A stretch of 64,000 bases of DNA from Jiangella sp. DSM 45060 (GTDB lineage: Bacteria > Actinomycetota > Actinomycetes > Jiangellales > Jiangellaceae), in the NCBI RefSeq assembly GCF_900105175.1, contig NZ_LT629771.1:3286001-3350000 (forward strand). Reading direction: 5' to 3'. Position 1 is the first letter of the stretch. Each line of letters opens with the position of its first letter. Below are positions 41,505 through 50,280 of this stretch, piece after piece. A program made the position numbers and the translations under genes. The notes below the pieces were generated by a model. The model ran no database searches. It was not told where the DNA came from and saw only the letters and a list, made by a program, of their open reading frames with translations.

Positions 41505-43943
41505 ATGATCAAGAGAGGCCGCCGACCACGCCGCCACCACCTCCTCCCGATGCTCGTGGCGGGCGCCACCGTCGCCGCCGCCCTCGGCGCGGTGACACCC
41601 GCGGGAGCCGAGGACTCCGTCGCCGCAACCGCCGCCGATGACCCCGCCATGCGCGTCGTCGACGCCTGGGACATGACCGGCGAGCACACCTTCCCGGACC
41701 TCGGCGGCGGCGTGCTGCCGGCGTTCCGCCCGGCCCTCACCGAGGCGCCCAACGGCGACCTGCTGGTCGGCTTCAACACCACCACCGATGCCCACCCCGG
41801 CGGCCAGCTCCGGCTGATCCGGTCCACCGACGACGGGCGGACCTGGGGCGCGTCCGAGGTGATCGCCGAGCCGACCATGTTCCCGGGCGGCAGCATCCAC
41901 CTGCAGCGCGGCATGACCACACTGCGCGACGGGACCATCCTGCTGCCGTACAACGACGGCGTGAACCACAAGCCGTACAACGACCGGGAAGCGGCCCTGT
42001 TCGTGGCCAGCTCCACCGACAACGGGCAGACCTGGGCCGGCACCGACGAGCCGGTCGACCTGCCGGTCGAGTTCCGCGAGGCCTGGGGCGGCGGCGGGCG
42101 CATCCTGGAACTCGACGACGGCACCCTGGTGCAGACCATCTGGGGCATCCGGGAGCTGCCGGAGGACTGGGAGACCGACCCGAACCCGTACGAGTCCGGC
42201 GTGCTGCTCTCCTTCGACGGCGGCCGGACCTGGCCGGAGTACCACCGCATCCTGCGGGACGAGCACTCGCCGGCCTACCAGTTCGGCGGCGGCGAGCTGT
42301 TCCCCGGCGGGGCCAACGAGACGACGCTGGAGGTGCTGCCGGACGGCACCATCGTGGCCTTCGTCCGGTTCGACATCAGCGTCGGCGGGACGTCGGGCCA
42401 GTTCTACGTCTCCCGCTCCAGCGACGGCGGCCGGACCTGGAGCACGCCGCTGGCCAGCGGGCTCGGCGGTTCGACCCTGTCCGCCACGATGGCACCCTGC
42501 AGCGACCATCTCGGTGACGGCCGGTCCAAGCTGCTGCTGGGCTACCGCGGCCCGGGCAGCCGCGCGGCCGTGAGCGTGTCCTTCGACGGCGGCAGCTCGT
42601 TCCAGGGCCAGGTCTTCCTCCGTGACCCCCGCAACCAGGCCAGCTTCACCTCGGCCGAGCCCGACTACCACCGCCTCGACGACGGCCGGCTGCTGACCGT
42701 CTTCCAGATCCAGTCCGGCGGCGGGCCGTACCGGCTGGCGGCCAACGTGCTGGAGGACGCGCCGGACGCGGCCGCGTGCCAGGCGCAGGCGGACGCCGCG
42801 GCGGCACGGGCGGCGGCGCAGCCGAGTTTCGTGGTGGAGCGGTCCGACCGCGACGACTGGTTCCTGCCGATGTCGCACGCACGCGTCGGCTACCCGGCCA
42901 CCACCACCGTCGGCACCCTGCTCGCGGCCCAGGCCAACCGGCTGGTCTGCCACCCGGGCGACGCGCTCACGTTGCGGACCCGCGACGGGCAGCCGCTCGA
43001 TCCGGCCGCGACGCTGGCCGAGGCGGGCGTGGTCAACGGCGCCGTCGTGCAGCTGTCCGGCACCTCCAGCTCCAGCGGTCTCTACCGGATCGGCTACACC
43101 GAGCTGGACATCGCACCGGAGGACCGGTCGGTGGCCAACTGGGACCGCGCCTGCGCGCCCGGCCGGATGGCGTTCGACTACCGGCGGCGCAGCCTCGGCC
43201 TCGAGGTCACCCCGCCGGCAGGGCAGGCGGTCAGCGCCGTCGAGCTGACCGACGAGGACACCGCGAGCCGGCTGACCGCCGGCAGCTACCGGGTGCTCAG
43301 CAGCCCCGACAACGAGCACTACACCGAGGTCGAGGGCTGGTCCTTCTCGTCCCGGGTCGAGGGCGGCCGGCTGGTGCACCGGTTCGACGGGTTCGCCGTC
43401 ACCGACCGGTACCTCAAGATCGCTCAGGACCGCGGCGACGGGTCGTTCAGCTTCGTGCTCGGCAACCCGCGGGCCGACATCGGCGTCGAGTTCGCCCCGG
43501 TTCCCTGCACGACGACGGTGACCGGCGAGCACGACGCGGCGCTCACCGCCGGGGCCGGCGTGACCTGCCTCGACCAGGCGAACGTCAGCGGCCCGGTCAC
43601 CGTCGCCGACGGTGGCCAGCTGGTGGTCGACGGGTCGGTGATCGACGGCCCGATCCAGGCGTCCGGTGCGGCCGCGGTGCTGATCTGCGACACCCAGGTG
43701 TCAGGGCCGGTGACCGTCTCCGGCAGCACCGGAGCCACCGTCGTCGGCGATCCGGGCCACGGGTGTGCGGGCAACGAGGTGGACGGCCCGGTCGCGCTGG
43801 ACCAGAACGCCGGGCCGGTCCGCTTCGGCGCCAACACCGTCGACGGGCCGCTGAGCTGCGCCGGCAACCAGGTGCCGCCGGTCGACGGCGGCGCGGCCAA
43901 CGAGGTGGACGGACCGAAGGGCGGTCAGTGCGGCAGCCTCTGA
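41505..43943 (+). CDS. Secreted sialidase-like BNR-repeat protein with C-terminal repeats
   Basis: An 812-residue exported protein: signal peptide of about 35 residues (GATVAAALGAVTPAGA), then a six-bladed-propeller sialidase domain. Asp-box repeats are visible as STDDGRTWG, STDNGQTWA, SFDGGRTWP, SSDGGRTWS and SFDGGSSF, and AFRPAL near the start resembles the FRIP motif. The C-terminal 150 residues carry short repeats of the form VSGPVTV/VDGPVAL, which look like a beta-solenoid cell-surface domain. TAGGAG precedes ATG 41505. An exo-glycosidase is likely; sialic acid as substrate is not certain. Confidence 0.85.
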   Translation: MIKRGRRPRRHHLLPMLVAGATVAAALGAVTPAGAEDSVAATAADDPAMRVVDAWDMTGEHTFPDLGGGVLPAFRPALTEAPNGDLLVGFNTTTDAHPGGQLRLIRSTDDGRTWGASEVIAEPTMFPGGSIHLQRGMTTLRDGTILLPYNDGVNHKPYNDREAALFVASSTDNGQTWAGTDEPVDLPVEFREAWGGGGRILELDDGTLVQTIWGIRELPEDWETDPNPYESGVLLSFDGGRTWPEYHRILRDEHSPAYQFGGGELFPGGANETTLEVLPDGTIVAFVRFDISVGGTSGQFYVSRSSDGGRTWSTPLASGLGGSTLSATMAPCSDHLGDGRSKLLLGYRGPGSRAAVSVSFDGGSSFQGQVFLRDPRNQASFTSAEPDYHRLDDGRLLTVFQIQSGGGPYRLAANVLEDAPDAAACQAQADAAAARAAAQPSFVVERSDRDDWFLPMSHARVGYPATTTVGTLLAAQANRLVCHPGDALTLRTRDGQPLDPAATLAEAGVVNGAVVQLSGTSSSSGLYRIGYTELDIAPEDRSVANWDRACAPGRMAFDYRRRSLGLEVTPPAGQAVSAVELTDEDTASRLTAGSYRVLSSPDNEHYTEVEGWSFSSRVEGGRLVHRFDGFAVTDRYLKIAQDRGDGSFSFVLGNPRADIGVEFAPVPCTTTVTGEHDAALTAGAGVTCLDQANVSGPVTVADGGQLVVDGSVIDGPIQASGAAAVLICDTQVSGPVTVSGSTGATVVGDPGHGCAGNEVDGPVALDQNAGPVRFGANTVDGPLSCAGNQVPPVDGGAANEVDGPKGGQCGSL

Positions 43944-43989
43944 TCGCACGGAGGCGCCCGGTCTGATCTCCCGGCCCGGCTCCAGCCGC

Positions 43990-44024
43990 CGTCCCGCGCC
44001 AGCCGGTAGGTGCGGCGCGGGACG
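43990..44024. terminator. Bidirectional terminator between convergent genes
   Basis: An 11-bp perfect stem, CGTCCCGCGCC with GGCGCGGGACG, encloses a 13-base loop in the 92-base gap between the sialidase-like and binding-protein genes, which converge. No T-run. Confidence 0.6.
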
Positions 44025-44035
44025 ACGGCGTGCGG

Positions 44036-45259
44036 TCACGGCGCCGCGGCCGGCGCGACGTAGCAGGTGCCGTGCTCGCCGGGGAACAGGTCGGGGGCGA
44101 GGCCGATCGCGTAGTCCTTGATCAGCAGGTCGACGTCGAGGTAGCCCTTGGCCCGGCACTCCTGGAAGTGCTCGTCCACCACGGCGAGGAACCGGCCCTC
44201 GGCGATGGGCGCGAAGCTCTGGTAGCGCGAATCGCCGGCGGTGGTGGCGAGGTGTTCGCTCATCGGGGCGTAGTTGATGAAGAAGTCGGCGTCGGCGCCG
44301 GCGCCCAGGGCCGCCTCGTAGTCGTAGAGCTTGCCGTTGGGCTCGGTGTTGTCGTCGCCGAACGGGTTGTCCGCGCCCAGCTGGGCCAGCAGCCGCCCGT
44401 TCAGCGTGTCGACCCCGTGCGCGTAGAAGAAGTCGCCGCAGAACTGCTCGCCGACGCAGACGTAGCCGACCTGACGGCCGGTGGCGGCGCCGGCGCCGGT
44501 GACCCGCTCGACCACCTCGTCGAAGCGGGCACGGATGGCGTCGAACTCGGCGTTGGCCGTCGCCTCGGCGTTGTAGAAGGCGCCGATCATCTTGATCCAC
44601 TCGGCGGAGGCGAGGGCGTGCCGCTCGAGCCGGTTCGAGACGCTGACGCCGGGCAGCCCGGCGGCGCGGGCGTTGGTGATGTCGTCGAAGCCCACCCCGA
44701 AGCCGGACATGAACAGGACGTCGTTCTCCAGGACGAGCAGCGTCTCGCGGTCGAGGTCGGTGTACTCGCCGACCGGGAGCGGGTCGCCGGCCTCCTCGAT
44801 GACGCCCGCGTACCAGGCGTCCTGCTCGCCGTTGCCGAGCAGCTGGCCGCTGAGCCCGGTGACGGACGGGTTCTGGCCGAGGCGGTCGATCATCGCCAGC
44901 GCGTTGAACGACGTGACCGTGGCGCTGTCGACCGGGATCTCGACGAACAGCGCGTCGGCCAGGACGCCCTCGGCCGGCGGTCGCGGCGTCCCGCACTGGT
45001 ACAGGACGTAGCGCAGGTCCTCGTCGCCGGGGTTCTCACCGTCGGCGACGGTGATGACCTTGTAGGAGCCGAAGTACTCGATGTTCCACAGCTCCGACTC
45101 CTCGACGGTGCTCTTGACCGGGAAGTGGTCCTCGCCATCGGCGTGGTCGGTGACGCAGCCGCCGGCGGCGGCCGGCTGGGGGTCGTCGTCCGCGCCGCAG
45201 GCGGCGAGGACGAGCACGGCCGCCAGGGCGGGGACGGTGACGCGGGACGCTCGGTTCAT
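44036..45259 (-). CDS. ABC transporter substrate-binding lipoprotein (iron-siderophore/metal-chelate type)
   Basis: A 407-residue lipoprotein with lipobox LAACG (Cys21) after a short signal. The body resembles the iron-chelate binding family (VLENDVLFMSGFGVGFDDIT, RLERHALASAEWIKMIGAFY), with four or more later cysteines (VCVGEQFCGDFF) that are unusual in that fold. The ATG 45259 overlaps the ATPase stop. It completes a permease-ATPase-binding protein system of the FecCD type. Confidence 0.82.
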   Translation of the reverse strand: MNRASRVTVPALAAVLVLAACGADDDPQPAAAGGCVTDHADGEDHFPVKSTVEESELWNIEYFGSYKVITVADGENPGDEDLRYVLYQCGTPRPPAEGVLADALFVEIPVDSATVTSFNALAMIDRLGQNPSVTGLSGQLLGNGEQDAWYAGVIEEAGDPLPVGEYTDLDRETLLVLENDVLFMSGFGVGFDDITNARAAGLPGVSVSNRLERHALASAEWIKMIGAFYNAEATANAEFDAIRARFDEVVERVTGAGAATGRQVGYVCVGEQFCGDFFYAHGVDTLNGRLLAQLGADNPFGDDNTEPNGKLYDYEAALGAGADADFFINYAPMSEHLATTAGDSRYQSFAPIAEGRFLAVVDEHFQECRAKGYLDVDLLIKDYAIGLAPDLFPGEHGTCYVAPAAAP

Positions 45260-46320
45260 GGTGTGATGCTCCTCGTCTGAGCGAGATCGGTGGGGAGGCC
45301 GGGGGTGGCCGGCGCGAGCTCCGCGAGCCGGCCGTGCAGGGTGGCGAAGCCGGACCCGCTGGTCGTGCCGCCGTCGGCGGTGAGAGTCCAGGTCACCGGT
45401 GGTCCGTCACGGACCTCGAGGCGATGGGCGGCCGACGCGGCGACGGCGACGCCGGCCCGGGCGGCCGCCCGGCGGGCCCAGTGCGCCGCGGTCTCGTCGC
45501 CCCGGACGCTGACGGCCGGGCCGTCCTCGCGCACGTCGGTGACGAAGGTGCCGGCCGCGTGGTCGAACCTGATGCCGTCGCCGGCGTAGGCCGCCGCGAT
45601 GCTGCCGTCGGCGCCGAGGTCCTCCGGCGCGCCCGCCTGGAACCGCCCGCCGGGATGGACCAGCCAGATCTCGTCGGCGGTGCGCAGGGCCAGTTCGAGG
45701 TCGTGCATCGACATCAGCACGGCCAGCCCCGTCTCGGCGGCCAGCCGCCGCAGCAGCGCCATCAGCTCGACCCGGCGGGTGAGGTCCAGGAACGCGGTCG
45801 GCTCGTCCAGCACCAGCACCGACGGCTCCTGCGCCAGCGCGCGGGCGACCATGACCCGTTGCCGCTCGCCGTCGGACAGTTCGTCGAGGTGACGGCCGGC
45901 CAGCTCGGTGGCGCCGGCCGCGTGCAGGGCCCAGTCGACGACGTCGCCGTCGGAACGGTGCAGCGGCCCGAACCAGCCCGTGCGCGGGGTGCGGCCCATG
46001 GACACGAGGTCGCGGGCGGTGAGCAGGCCGACGTCGACGCGGTCGGTCAGGACGACCGCGAGCCGCCGGGCCCGCTCGCGGGCCGTCAGCCGCGACAGCT
46101 CCGCGCCGTCCAGGCGCACGGACCCGCCCAGCGCCGGCTGGCTGCCCACCAGGGTGCGCAGCAGCGTCGACTTCCCGGCGCCGTTCGGCCCGAGCAGGCA
46201 GACCAGCCGGCCGGGCCGCAGCGACGCCGTCACCGACTCGACGACGGCGACGGTCCGGCGGCGCCCGGCCCGGTACCCGGCGGTGAGGCCATCGGCCGCG
46301 AGGACCGCGTCGCCGCTCAT
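45256..46320 (-). CDS. ABC transporter ATPase (FecE/FepC type) with C-terminal extension
   Basis: A 354-residue ATPase. Walker A is GPNGAGKST, the signature is LSDGERQRV, and Walker B is VLVLDEPTAFLD. The ATPase core ends near residue 250; the remaining 100 residues (from about IRFDHAAGTF to the C-terminus) form a separate alpha/beta extension seen in some homologues. The ATG overlaps the permease stop, and its stop overlaps the binding-protein start (both ATGA). Confidence 0.92.
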   Translation of the reverse strand: MSGDAVLAADGLTAGYRAGRRRTVAVVESVTASLRPGRLVCLLGPNGAGKSTLLRTLVGSQPALGGSVRLDGAELSRLTARERARRLAVVLTDRVDVGLLTARDLVSMGRTPRTGWFGPLHRSDGDVVDWALHAAGATELAGRHLDELSDGERQRVMVARALAQEPSVLVLDEPTAFLDLTRRVELMALLRRLAAETGLAVLMSMHDLELALRTADEIWLVHPGGRFQAGAPEDLGADGSIAAAYAGDGIRFDHAAGTFVTDVREDGPAVSVRGDETAAHWARRAAARAGVAVAASAAHRLEVRDGPPVTWTLTADGGTTSGSGFATLHGRLAELAPATPGLPTDLAQTRSITP

Positions 46321-47354
46321 GCCGGCACCTGCGCCGAGTCGCGCCGGCGGCGTAGCAGCACCCACAGCACGACCGGCCCGCCGATGAACGCCGTCACCGA
46401 GTTCAGCGGCAGGGCCGTGCCGGTGAGGCCGTTGCCGCCGGCGACGTACTCGGCGACCAGCACGAGCACGGCTCCGAGCAGCGCCGAGGCCGGCAGCACG
46501 ACCCGGTGGTCTGACGTGCGCAAGAGGCCTCTGACCAGGTGCGGCGCGGCCAGGCCGATGAACCCGATCATCCCGCAGTACGCCGTGGTCACGCCCGCGA
46601 GCACGGCGACAGCGGCCAGCGAGATCCGCTGCACCGCCCGCACCGGGATGCCCATCGTCGCCGCGTACCGCTCCCCCAGGAGCAGGACGTTCAGCGGCCG
46701 GGCCAGCGCCAGTGACACGACCACGGCGACGACGCAGACCGGTGCGAGCACCCGCAGGTCGTCCCACGAGACGTCACGGACGGTGCCGCGGGTGAAGCCG
46801 GCCAGGCTCTGCAGCCGCTCCGGCTCGGTGTAGTAGACGAGCACGTCGACGATCGCGCCGGCCAGGTAGCCGAACATCACGCCGACGATCAGGACGGTGA
46901 CCGGCCCGGCGACGCGCTGCGCGACCGCCAGCGCGAGAACGAGCACCAGCCCGGCCCCGACGATCGCGGCGCCGGTGACCCCGAGCTGGTCGAGCACGCC
47001 GAGCTGGCTCAGCCAGCCGGTCCCGGTGGTCCCCAGGATCACGACCGCGGCGCCGAGCTGGGCGCCGGAGCTGACCCCGAGGACGAACGGGTCGGCCAGC
47101 GGGTTGCGGAACAGCGTCTGCATCTGCGCGCCGCCGACGGCCAGCGCGGCGCCCGCGAGGACGGCGGTGAGCGCCTTCGGCAGCCGCGCGTCGACGATCA
47201 CCGTCTCGTACACGTCGCGGCTCGCCTCACCGCCCAGCAGCACCGAGGCGACCTCGTCAAGCGGGATCCGCACCGACCCCTGGCCCAGGAGCACCAGGAC
47301 GCCGAACACGAGCAGCACGACCAGAGCGGCGAAGACGACGAACCGTTGAGGCAT
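46317..47354 (-). CDS. FecCD-family ABC transporter permease
   Basis: A 345-residue permease of the iron-siderophore/cobalamin type, about ten spans, with the usual blocks ALAVGGAQMQTLFRNPLADP and CGMIGFIGLAAPHLVR. It is the first gene of this ABC operon. ATG 47354. Only one permease is encoded, so it forms a homodimer. The substrate is probably a ferric chelate; cobalamin cannot be excluded. Confidence 0.92.
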   Translation of the reverse strand: MPQRFVVFAALVVLLVFGVLVLLGQGSVRIPLDEVASVLLGGEASRDVYETVIVDARLPKALTAVLAGAALAVGGAQMQTLFRNPLADPFVLGVSSGAQLGAAVVILGTTGTGWLSQLGVLDQLGVTGAAIVGAGLVLVLALAVAQRVAGPVTVLIVGVMFGYLAGAIVDVLVYYTEPERLQSLAGFTRGTVRDVSWDDLRVLAPVCVVAVVVSLALARPLNVLLLGERYAATMGIPVRAVQRISLAAVAVLAGVTTAYCGMIGFIGLAAPHLVRGLLRTSDHRVVLPASALLGAVLVLVAEYVAGGNGLTGTALPLNSVTAFIGGPVVLWVLLRRRRDSAQVPA

Positions 47355-47480
47355 GGAGGGTCCTCTCGCACGTCCTGCGACGACGCGCCCGGAGTCCAGG
47401 GATCGCGCAGGCAGGGAAACCCGGCGGCTCGGCAGCACGCACCGGGACGCCGTCGCGGATCGGCCGCGACGGCGGGACGC

Positions 47481-48023
47481 TCAGTTCGAGAGGACGGGCG
47501 GGCCGCGCCAGGCCGGCCCGGAGCGGGCCAGGATCCACCGGCGTACGGGACGGGGCGCGGCGAACGCGGCGGCGGCCGGCGCGGGCCCGGGCGGCGGGCA
47601 GCAGCGGACCAGCCGCAGCGCCCGGACGACGCCGCAGAGCGAGGCCAGCGACCACACCAGCCGCTCCCCGCAGGCCAGCGCGGCGCCGATGACGACCGTC
47701 GCGACCACATGCGTCAGCACCATCGTGGCGCCCGGTGTGGCGACGGGCGAACCGCCGTGCTCACCCCCGGCGCTCAGCAGATGGAACACCACCTGCGACA
47801 CCCCGGCGACCGCGACGATGCCGGCGAACCCGCGACGCCGGTCCGCCGCCGCGACGCAGATGACCGCGAGCAACCCGGCGCACAGCAACAGACCGGGCGA
47901 CAACGGCGGCCTGCCCCCGGCGGCCACATGCGCGCCCATGGACATGAGCAGGCAGAACACGGCCAGCACAGCACCGCGCACGAGGCGCGGCAGACCACGT
48001 CCAGGGGACGGCACGGGCGACAT
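47481..48023 (-). CDS. Small integral membrane protein linked to the copper operon
   Basis: A 180-residue protein starting ATG 48023, a single base after the CopA stop (TAACATG). About four hydrophobic segments are visible (GAVLAVFCLLMSMGAHVAAG, LLLCAGLLAVICVA, IVAVAGVSQVVFHLL, VLTHVVATVVIGAALACG), with His and Met residues in or near them (MGAH, FHLL, THVV) that could bind copper. I do not recognise the family; its place at the end of the copper operon suggests a role in copper handling. Confidence 0.7.
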   Translation of the reverse strand: MSPVPSPGRGLPRLVRGAVLAVFCLLMSMGAHVAAGGRPPLSPGLLLCAGLLAVICVAAADRRRGFAGIVAVAGVSQVVFHLLSAGGEHGGSPVATPGATMVLTHVVATVVIGAALACGERLVWSLASLCGVVRALRLVRCCPPPGPAPAAAAFAAPRPVRRWILARSGPAWRGPPVLSN

Positions 48024-48024
48024 G

Positions 48025-50280
48025 TTATCCAAGGCGTCGGGCGCGGAACGAGCGCAGCCGCAGGCTGTTGGTGACCACCAGGACCGACGACAGCGACATC
48101 GTGGCGGCCGCGATGAGCGGGTTGAGCAGCCCGGCCGCCGCGACCGGCACGGCGGCCAGGTTGTAGCCGAACGCCCAGACCAGGTTGCCGCGGATGGTGC
48201 CGAGGGTCTTGCGGGACAGCTCGACGGCGTCGACGACGGCGCGCAGGTCGTCGCGGACGACGATGATGCCGGCAGCGCGCATGGCGACGTCGGTGCCGTC
48301 GACCACGGCGATGCCGAGGTCGGCCGCGGCGAGAGCGGCGGCGTCGTTGATGCCGTCGCCGACCATGGCCACCCGGCGGCCCTCGGCCCGCAACCGCTCG
48401 ACGGCGGCGGCCTTCGCGGCCGGCAGGACCTGCGCGCGCACCTCGTCGATGCCCGCCGCGCGGGCGGCGGCCGCGGCGGCCGCGGGACCGTCGCCGGTGA
48501 GCAGGATCGTCCGCAACCCGAGTGAGCGCAGCCGGGCGACGGCGGGCGCGGCGGACGGTTTGACGGTGTCGGAGAGCGCGATGACCGCCTGCGCCGTACC
48601 GCCGGCCGCGACGACCACGGTCGTGTGTCCGGCGGCGCCGCGCCGGTCCAGCTCGGCGCGCAGCGTCGCGGGCACGTCGACGCCGTGGTCGAGCAGCAGC
48701 CCCGGTCCCCCGACCAGGACCTCGCGGCCGCCGGCGACCGCGCGGACGCCCAGCCCAGGCAGGGTGCGGTGCTCGGTGGCCGTCACCCGGGCGGCGCCGG
48801 TCTCGTCGGCGTGCGCGACGACCGCCCGGGCGATCGCGTGCTCGGAGCCGCGTTCGACGGCCGCGGCGAGCGCCAGGACCGCGCCGGCGTCGGCCCCGTC
48901 CCGAGCGACGACGGCGTCGACCCGCATGATCCCGGTGGTGAGGGTGCCGGTCTTGTCGAAGACCACGGTGTCGATGCGGCCGCTCGCCTCGAGCGCGTCG
49001 TGGCCCTTGATGAGGATCCCGAGCTGCGCGCCGCGGCCCACGCCGACCATCAGCGCGGTCGGCGTGGCCAGGCCCAGCGCGCACGGGCAGGCGATGATGA
49101 GCACGGTGATGGCCGTGCCGAAGGCGTCGCGCGGCGCCGCGCCGCCCAGCAGCCAGCCCGCGAGCACCGCCGCCGACAGCGCCATGACCGCCGGCACGAA
49201 CACCGCGACCACCCGGTCGACCAGAGCGTGGATGCGGGCCTTGCGCTGCTGCGCCTCCTCGGCCAGCGCCACCATCTGGGCCAGCTGGGTGTGCGCGCCG
49301 ACCCGCTCGGCCACCACCTCGAGGCGGCCGTCGCTGCTGACCGTCCCGCCGATGACGTCGTCGCCGGGGCGCACCTCGCGCGGCACCGGCTCACCGGTCA
49401 TGGCGCTGACGTCGACGGCGGCGAGCCCGGCGCGGACGCGTCCGTCGGCGGCGATGGTCTCGCCCGGCAGGACGACGAACACCTCGCCCGCGCGCAGTTC
49501 GGCCGGCGCGACGAGGACCTCCCGCCCGTCGCGCAGCACGCGGACGCTCACGGCCGCCAGCCGGTCCAGCGCGTTCAGCACGTCGCCGGCCCGCCGTCGC
49601 GACCGGGTCTCGAAGTAGCGGCCGGCCAGCTGGAACGTGGTCATCGCCGCGGCGACGTCGAGGTAGAGGGAGTCGGCGCCGGCCGGCGTCATGCCGTACC
49701 CCAGCCAGTAGGCCGGCTGGTCCGAGCCGATCGCCAGGGTGACGACCGCCCAGCCGAACGACGCCGTGATGCCGAGTGACACCAGGGTGTCCATGGTGAA
49801 GCTGCGATGCCGCAGGTGCCGCAGCGCCGCCCGGTGGAACGGCGCGGCCGCCCAGAACACGATGGGGACGGCCAGCGCGACGCAGGCCGCCTCCCAGAAC
49901 GGGAAGCGCCACTCCGGCACCAGCGCCAGCACGATGGTGAGGTCGCACAGCGGGATGGTCAGCAGCGCCGCCACGATCAGCCGGCGCCGCAGCGAGGCGA
50001 TGCGGTCGGTGCCGGCGCGGCGGCTCCACTCGTCGTCGCCGCGTTCCCAGGGCGCGGCGTCGTAGCCGGCCGCGCGGACGGCCTCGACCGCCTTCGCGGC
50101 GTCCGCGGCGGGGATCCCGGCCACCACGGCGCGCTCGGTGGCGTAGTTGACGGTCGCGGTGACGCCGTCGAGCGCGTTCAGGGCCCGCTCGACGCGGCGC
50201 GCGCAGGCCGCGCAGGTCATGCCGGCCACCTGCAGCTCGAGCAGCTCGTTGGCGTCCGGGCGGACGGCGGTGCCGGTCAC
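48025..50280 (-). CDS. copA: Copper-translocating P-type ATPase (CopA-like)
   Basis: A 751-residue P1B ATPase. One N-terminal metal-binding domain has GMTCAAC (Cys23, Cys26). The membrane metal site is the CPC motif (Cys398-Pro-Cys400), the phosphorylated Asp is Asp442 in DKTGT, and GDGIND closes the ATP domain. The usual SEHP motif of the nucleotide domain reads SEHA, the His being kept. This design exports Cu(I). GTG 50280 overlaps the CtaG-fusion stop (GTGA). Confidence 0.93.
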   Translation of the reverse strand: MTGTAVRPDANELLELQVAGMTCAACARRVERALNALDGVTATVNYATERAVVAGIPAADAAKAVEAVRAAGYDAAPWERGDDEWSRRAGTDRIASLRRRLIVAALLTIPLCDLTIVLALVPEWRFPFWEAACVALAVPIVFWAAAPFHRAALRHLRHRSFTMDTLVSLGITASFGWAVVTLAIGSDQPAYWLGYGMTPAGADSLYLDVAAAMTTFQLAGRYFETRSRRRAGDVLNALDRLAAVSVRVLRDGREVLVAPAELRAGEVFVVLPGETIAADGRVRAGLAAVDVSAMTGEPVPREVRPGDDVIGGTVSSDGRLEVVAERVGAHTQLAQMVALAEEAQQRKARIHALVDRVVAVFVPAVMALSAAVLAGWLLGGAAPRDAFGTAITVLIIACPCALGLATPTALMVGVGRGAQLGILIKGHDALEASGRIDTVVFDKTGTLTTGIMRVDAVVARDGADAGAVLALAAAVERGSEHAIARAVVAHADETGAARVTATEHRTLPGLGVRAVAGGREVLVGGPGLLLDHGVDVPATLRAELDRRGAAGHTTVVVAAGGTAQAVIALSDTVKPSAAPAVARLRSLGLRTILLTGDGPAAAAAAARAAGIDEVRAQVLPAAKAAAVERLRAEGRRVAMVGDGINDAAALAAADLGIAVVDGTDVAMRAAGIIVVRDDLRAVVDAVELSRKTLGTIRGNLVWAFGYNLAAVPVAAAGLLNPLIAAATMSLSSVLVVTNSLRLRSFRARRLG

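Noticed and set aside
47355-47480. Possible cobalamin riboswitch before the FecCD permease gene
   Set aside because: The 126 bases are too short and I could not find a convincing B12 box or the usual conserved core; only GC-rich partial helices.
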